Origin: Chloroflexia bacterium
GTDB taxonomy: Bacteria > Chloroflexota > Chloroflexia > QHBQ01 > JADMIH01
DNA length: 8,465 nt
Direction: 5' to 3'
NCBI GenBank assembly: GCA_025927935.1
Contig: JAICKM010000277.1
Coordinates: 1 to 8,465 of the forward strand
The notes beneath the pieces were generated by a model. That model was given only the letters and a program-made list of their open reading frames with translations. It was not told where the DNA came from and did not search any database. The position numbers and the translations under genes were made by a program. How positions within the stretch are numbered: position 1 is the stretch's first letter; every line of letters starts with the position of its first letter. Positions 6,252 through 8,465 of the stretch are shown piece after piece.

Positions 6252-6686
6252 ATGGATACACCCGCGCGGTTACGCGCATACATTTGTTGCGGGCCGAACT
6301 GCACCCGGCATAACTCGCCCGCGTTAATCGATATCTTGCAGCGCGAAGTCGACCAGGCGGGGCTTGCCGGCGAAGTCGAAGTCATGCCCGGCGGCTGCAT
6401 GAAGCATTGCGAACGCGGACCGTCGCTGGCGATCTGGCCGGGACCGATCTATTACGAAGAGATCAACATCGCCCGCCTGCGGCGCATCGTCCGCGAGCAC
6501 ATGCGCGGCGGACGGCCCATCCGCGAGTGGTTCTACCACGAACCCGCGCCCCGCCACCCCCGGCACATACCGGTGCACCTGCCCTACGTGCCTCCGGCGG
6601 CTCAGCACGGCCCGGCACAGGGGAAACAGCACAACACGCATCCCCCCCGGCGCCCGGTGCGCGACGTGGATGATTTCAAGTGGTAG
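6252..6686 (+). CDS. Thioredoxin-like [2Fe-2S] ferredoxin with Pro/His-rich tail
   Basis: 144 residues. Residues 9-95 fit the thioredoxin-fold [2Fe-2S] ferredoxin family, which includes NuoE C-terminal domains and stand-alone ferredoxins. The cluster ligands are visible as C12-x4-C17 and C49-x3-C53, in ICCGPNC and PGGCMKHC; C13 is an extra cysteine beside the first ligand. GPSLAIWP and the strand-helix that follows are typical of the family. A one-electron carrier role in the cytoplasm is inferred; its partner is unknown. Residues 96-144 form a Pro/His-rich, probably disordered tail ending DVDDFKW. The ATG at 6252 is the only sensible start, because an in-frame stop lies at 6219-6221 and no ATG, GTG or TTG intervenes. 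No Shine-Dalgarno is present, since the heptamer array occupies that position. The gene converges on folB with an 11-base overlap. Confidence 0.85.
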   Translation: MDTPARLRAYICCGPNCTRHNSPALIDILQREVDQAGLAGEVEVMPGGCMKHCERGPSLAIWPGPIYYEEINIARLRRIVREHMRGGRPIREWFYHEPAPRHPRHIPVHLPYVPPAAQHGPAQGKQHNTHPPRRPVRDVDDFKW

Positions 6687-7074
6687 GGCGGTCGAACACC
6701 AACTCCACTCCCGCCATGCCCATTGCCATGGCGCGAATCGGCGGGTCGAGCTTGAGGATACGCACGCGCACCCGCGCCACCCGCGGCTCGGCCAGCAGCG
6801 CCTTGCCGATGCGCCCGGCCACATGCTCCAGCAAGCGGCTGGGCGGGCCTTCGAGGATCGCCTGTACCTGCTCGTAGACCGTCGCGTAACTGATCGTGTC
6901 CTCCAGGTCGTCGCTGGCCGCCGCGGGCTGCAAATCCGTCCAGAGCGTGAGATCGACGCGGAAACGCTGGCCCAGCTTTTGCTCCTCCGGATTCACGCCG
7001 TGATAGCCGTAAAACACCAGCCCGCGCAGAAGAATGCGATCGCGGGGCCGCGATCCGACTTGCTTAGTCAGCAT
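6676..7074 (-). CDS. folB: Dihydroneopterin aldolase (folate biosynthesis)
   Basis: 132 residues. FolB cleaves 7,8-dihydroneopterin to 6-hydroxymethyl-7,8-dihydropterin and glycolaldehyde in the folate pathway, as a cytoplasmic oligomer. The family signature is clear: DRILLRGLVFYGYHGVNPEE (12-31), with E31 matching the substrate-binding Glu. DTISYATV (59-66) holds the conserved Tyr63, LLEHVA lies at 81-86, and KLDPPI (108-113) has the catalytic Lys108. The ATG at 7074 is chosen over the upstream in-frame ATG at 7149: it gives the normal length, has AAGGG about 8 bases upstream, and avoids overlap with the divergent gene. This is the only minus-strand gene seen. Its 3' end overlaps the ferredoxin gene by 11 bases tail to tail, and its start is 19 bp from that of the HD protein. 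Confidence 0.93.
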   Translation of the reverse strand: MLTKQVGSRPRDRILLRGLVFYGYHGVNPEEQKLGQRFRVDLTLWTDLQPAAASDDLEDTISYATVYEQVQAILEGPPSRLLEHVAGRIGKALLAEPRVARVRVRILKLDPPIRAMAMGMAGVELVFDRPTT

Positions 7075-7093
7075 CCCTGGTTCCCTTTCCACT

Positions 7094-7936
7094 ATGACCG
7101 AACCTGACACGACACTATCGTCCGAAGTCGCCACGCTGCTGAATGCCATAGACCGCGCGCTCGATCCCCCTACCGCCCGCGACCCGCTGACTGCGATCCT
7201 ATTGCAGCCCGCGGTCCGCCGCTTACTGCCGATCCTGGAGCAACGGGGCGCGCTGGCCCGCTGGCTGCCCGAACTGGCCGCCCTGCGCGGTGTGAGCCAG
7301 CTACCGGATCACCAGATGGACGCGCTCGATCATTCGTTCCAGGCGTGCGCGTCCGCGCCGCCCACAGTGCTCAGCCGTTGGACAGCGCTGCTGCATGACA
7401 CAGGCAAGGCCACCACCGTGGTGCACACGCCCGAAGGCCGCACCCGCTTTTTCGGGCACGAACTGGTGGGCGCGGAACTCGCCGCCCACCTGCTGCCCCG
7501 GCTGGGCTTTGCCGAGGATTTTGTCGCCGCCGTCAGCCGGGTCATCCAGTTGCACCTACGCCCTCTCTCCTACCGCCCAAGCTGGACCGACGGCGCGGTG
7601 GTCCGGTTGCAAACGGAGGCGGGCGACCTCTGGCCCGCGCTGCTGGCCCAATGCCGCGCCGACCTGCTGGGCTACGCGCCCGAACGGGTGGACCGCGCGC
7701 TGGCGAATCTGGACGTGCTGGCCGCGCGGGCGGAGCGCATCGCCCATCCACCGCCCCCGCCGCCCGGCAGCCCGCTCGACGGCTATGAGCTTCAAGCGCT
7801 CTTTGGCCGCCCGCCCGGTCCTTGGCTGCGCGAGGTCAAGGCGGTGCTGGAGGACGCAGTCCTCGCCGGGCGCCTGGCCCCGGGCGATAAGGCGGGCGCC
7901 GCCGCGCTGGCCCGGCGCATCCTCGAAGAGACCTGA
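7094..7936 (+). CDS. Stand-alone HD-domain protein, CCA-adding-enzyme body without nucleotidyltransferase head
   Basis: 280 residues from the ATG at 7094; the in-frame ATG at 7034 would overlap folB. Residues about 30-75 (LLPILEQRGALARWLPEL and GVSQLPDHQMDALDHS) resemble the linker that precedes the HD domain in bacterial tRNA nucleotidyltransferases. The HD metal motif follows: H80, LLHDTGK with H101-D102, GHELVGAE with H122, then VIQLHLRP. HD domains of this type usually hydrolyse phosphate esters, and in CCA enzymes they act on 2',3'-cyclic phosphate or 2'-phosphate ends. The nucleotidyltransferase head (a GxxxR-like motif and paired aspartates) is absent, and full CCA enzymes are about 400-480 residues. 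The protein therefore cannot add CCA by itself. A phosphohydrolase role is inferred, substrate unknown. A Pro-rich stretch (HPPPPPPG) divides it from a helical tail. No clear ribosome binding site is visible. Confidence 0.82.
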   Translation: MTEPDTTLSSEVATLLNAIDRALDPPTARDPLTAILLQPAVRRLLPILEQRGALARWLPELAALRGVSQLPDHQMDALDHSFQACASAPPTVLSRWTALLHDTGKATTVVHTPEGRTRFFGHELVGAELAAHLLPRLGFAEDFVAAVSRVIQLHLRPLSYRPSWTDGAVVRLQTEAGDLWPALLAQCRADLLGYAPERVDRALANLDVLAARAERIAHPPPPPPGSPLDGYELQALFGRPPGPWLREVKAVLEDAVLAGRLAPGDKAGAAALARRILEET

Positions 7937-7989
7937 CCCGCCCGGCTCCTGGCTGCATCATACCCCACTGCCGGGCCGGAACACAACCG

Positions 7990-8005
7990 GGAGCCGGACG
8001 GCTCC
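7990..8005 (+). terminator. Weak possible terminator after the HD gene
   Basis: GGAGCC and GGCTCC pair over 6 bp around the 4-base loop GGAC, 53 bases after the stop. TTGGCCCC follows rather than a T-run, so termination is doubtful. The stem also lies just upstream of the queF promoter. Confidence 0.25.
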
Positions 8006-8022
8006 TTGGCCCCTTGCCCCGT

Positions 8023-8051
8023 TTGGCAAAGCGCCGGGAATCTGGTAGAAT
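8023..8051 (+). promoter_or_regulatory. Sigma70-type promoter of queF
   Basis: The -35 TTGGCA (8023-8028) and -10 TAGAAT (8046-8051) are spaced by 17 bases, with TG at 8043-8044 extending the -10. The start is expected near 8058, leaving a leader of about 60 bases before the ATG. I do not see a preQ1 riboswitch in that leader. Confidence 0.78.
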
Positions 8052-8117
8052 CAGAAGATCCGCCTGCGGCATTCGAGTTTTCGCTAATTATCTGTGACCG
8101 GGTACAAGGAACCAAGC

Positions 8118-8465
8118 ATGAGCACACAAACCGACACGCAAAATACAACCGCGCACAACGCGGCGACCGAAGGCTTAACGCTGCTGGGTGCCGGACCGCG
8201 GACGCGCCCTCAGGAGCAGTTGGAAGCCTTCCCCAACCCGCACCCCGATCGGCCCTATCATATCCGCATCGAGAGTCCTGAGTTCACGGCGCTTTGCCCG
8301 ATCACCGGGCAGCCCGACTTCGCCACGATTGTGCTGGAGTATGTGCCGGGTCCGCGTTGCGTGGAATTGAAAGCCTTCAAGCTCTACCTCTGGCACTTCC
8401 GCGATGAGGGCGCCTTCCACGAGGACGTGGTGAACCGCATCCTGACCGATCTCGTCGAAGCCATC
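8118..8465 (+). CDS. queF: NADPH-dependent preQ0 reductase (queuosine pathway), 3' end outside window
   Basis: The first 116 residues of QueF, which reduces 7-cyano-7-deazaguanine (preQ0) to preQ1 for queuosine modification of tRNA. The sequence follows the Bacillus-type (type I, single-domain) enzyme closely: EGLTLLG (18-24), then [18 protein letters not shown] (54-71). Cys60 should form the thioimide with preQ0 and Asp67 acts as the proton donor, by analogy with B. subtilis Cys55 and Asp62. The QueF motif is ELKAFKLYL (83-91), and FHED (100-103) is also present. About 50 residues are expected beyond the edge. The ATG at 8118 has AAGGA (8106-8110) 7 bases upstream. The first 17 residues are Thr/Asn/Gln-rich and not conserved. 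A dedicated promoter lies upstream, so queF starts its own transcript. Further queuosine or folate genes may follow, but none is visible. Confidence 0.95.
   Translation, partial: MSTQTDTQNTTAHNAATEGLTLLGAGPRTRPQEQLEAFPNPHPDRPYHIRIESPEFTALCPITGQPDFATIVLEYVPGPRCVELKAFKLYLWHFRDEGAFHEDVVNRILTDLVEAI

Noticed and set aside
6206..6400. Minus-strand frames with VSGQWSV-like peptide across the heptamer array
   Set aside because: These are translations of the CACTGAC repeat and have no other coding signs.
7036..7055. GCGATCGC (HIP1-like) within an inverted repeat, arms 7038-7045 and 7048-7055
   Set aside because: A single copy inside the folB coding sequence, explained by Arg-Asp-Arg codons in GC-rich DNA; not evidence of cyanobacterial origin.
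7075..7149. Longer folB start at 7149
   Set aside because: It would overlap the HD gene, extends beyond normal FolB length, and the added residues match nothing in the family.
8058..8117. preQ1 riboswitch in the queF leader
   Set aside because: The leader shows no recognisable preQ1-I or preQ1-II core and no stable hairpin followed by an A-rich tail.

Overview
This 8,465-base, GC-rich window reads as ordinary bacterial chromosome. The best guess is a member of the Chloroflexota, with moderate to low confidence. The guess rests on high GC, a SwrC/HAE-type RND pump with a Gly/Ser/Thr-rich insert, intergenic hairpin repeats and a CACTGAC heptamer array of a kind I recall from Chloroflexota and cyanobacteria, and a Bacillus-type QueF. 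No phage, transposase, CRISPR array, rRNA or tRNA is visible.

Layout. (1) 3-2771, plus: C-terminal ~920 residues of an RND efflux permease whose start lies outside the window; it opens with a ~118-residue low-complexity insert. (2) 2876-4555, plus: a 559-aa polytopic membrane protein resembling GT-C-fold glycosyltransferases, preceded by a 13-bp hairpin. (3) 4603-5229, plus: a TetR-family regulator with a clear sigma70 promoter and a palindromic operator on its transcription start. (4) 5338-5973, plus: a small SRPBCC-like protein, preceded by a 30-bp perfect palindrome that shares the operator core. (5) 5974-6251: a non-coding stretch with two diverged inverted copies of a ~50-nt hairpin element, an extended -10 promoter and a heptamer array that runs to the next start codon. 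(6) 6252-6686, plus: a thioredoxin-like [2Fe-2S] ferredoxin with a Pro/His-rich tail. (7) 6676-7074, minus: folB, dihydroneopterin aldolase, convergent with gene 6 and overlapping it by 11 bases. (8) 7094-7936, plus: a stand-alone HD-domain protein resembling the body and HD part of CCA-adding enzymes; its start lies 19 bp from the folB start. (9) 8118 to the window end, plus: queF, cut by the edge, with a good promoter and ribosome binding site.

How the genes may work together. The TetR gene and the SRPBCC-like gene probably form a small regulon, because the shared core TAACC-N4-GGTTA sits before both. The right half (folB, HD protein, queF) has a loose pterin / 7-deazaguanine / tRNA theme, but the genes are not one operon. 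Three predicted promoters (before tetR, the ferredoxin and queF) share an extended -10 of the form TGnTAnAnT. The least ordinary items are the one-sided insert in the RND docking region, the TetR operator pair and the covarying inverted repeat element. I see no convincing multi-gene novel system.
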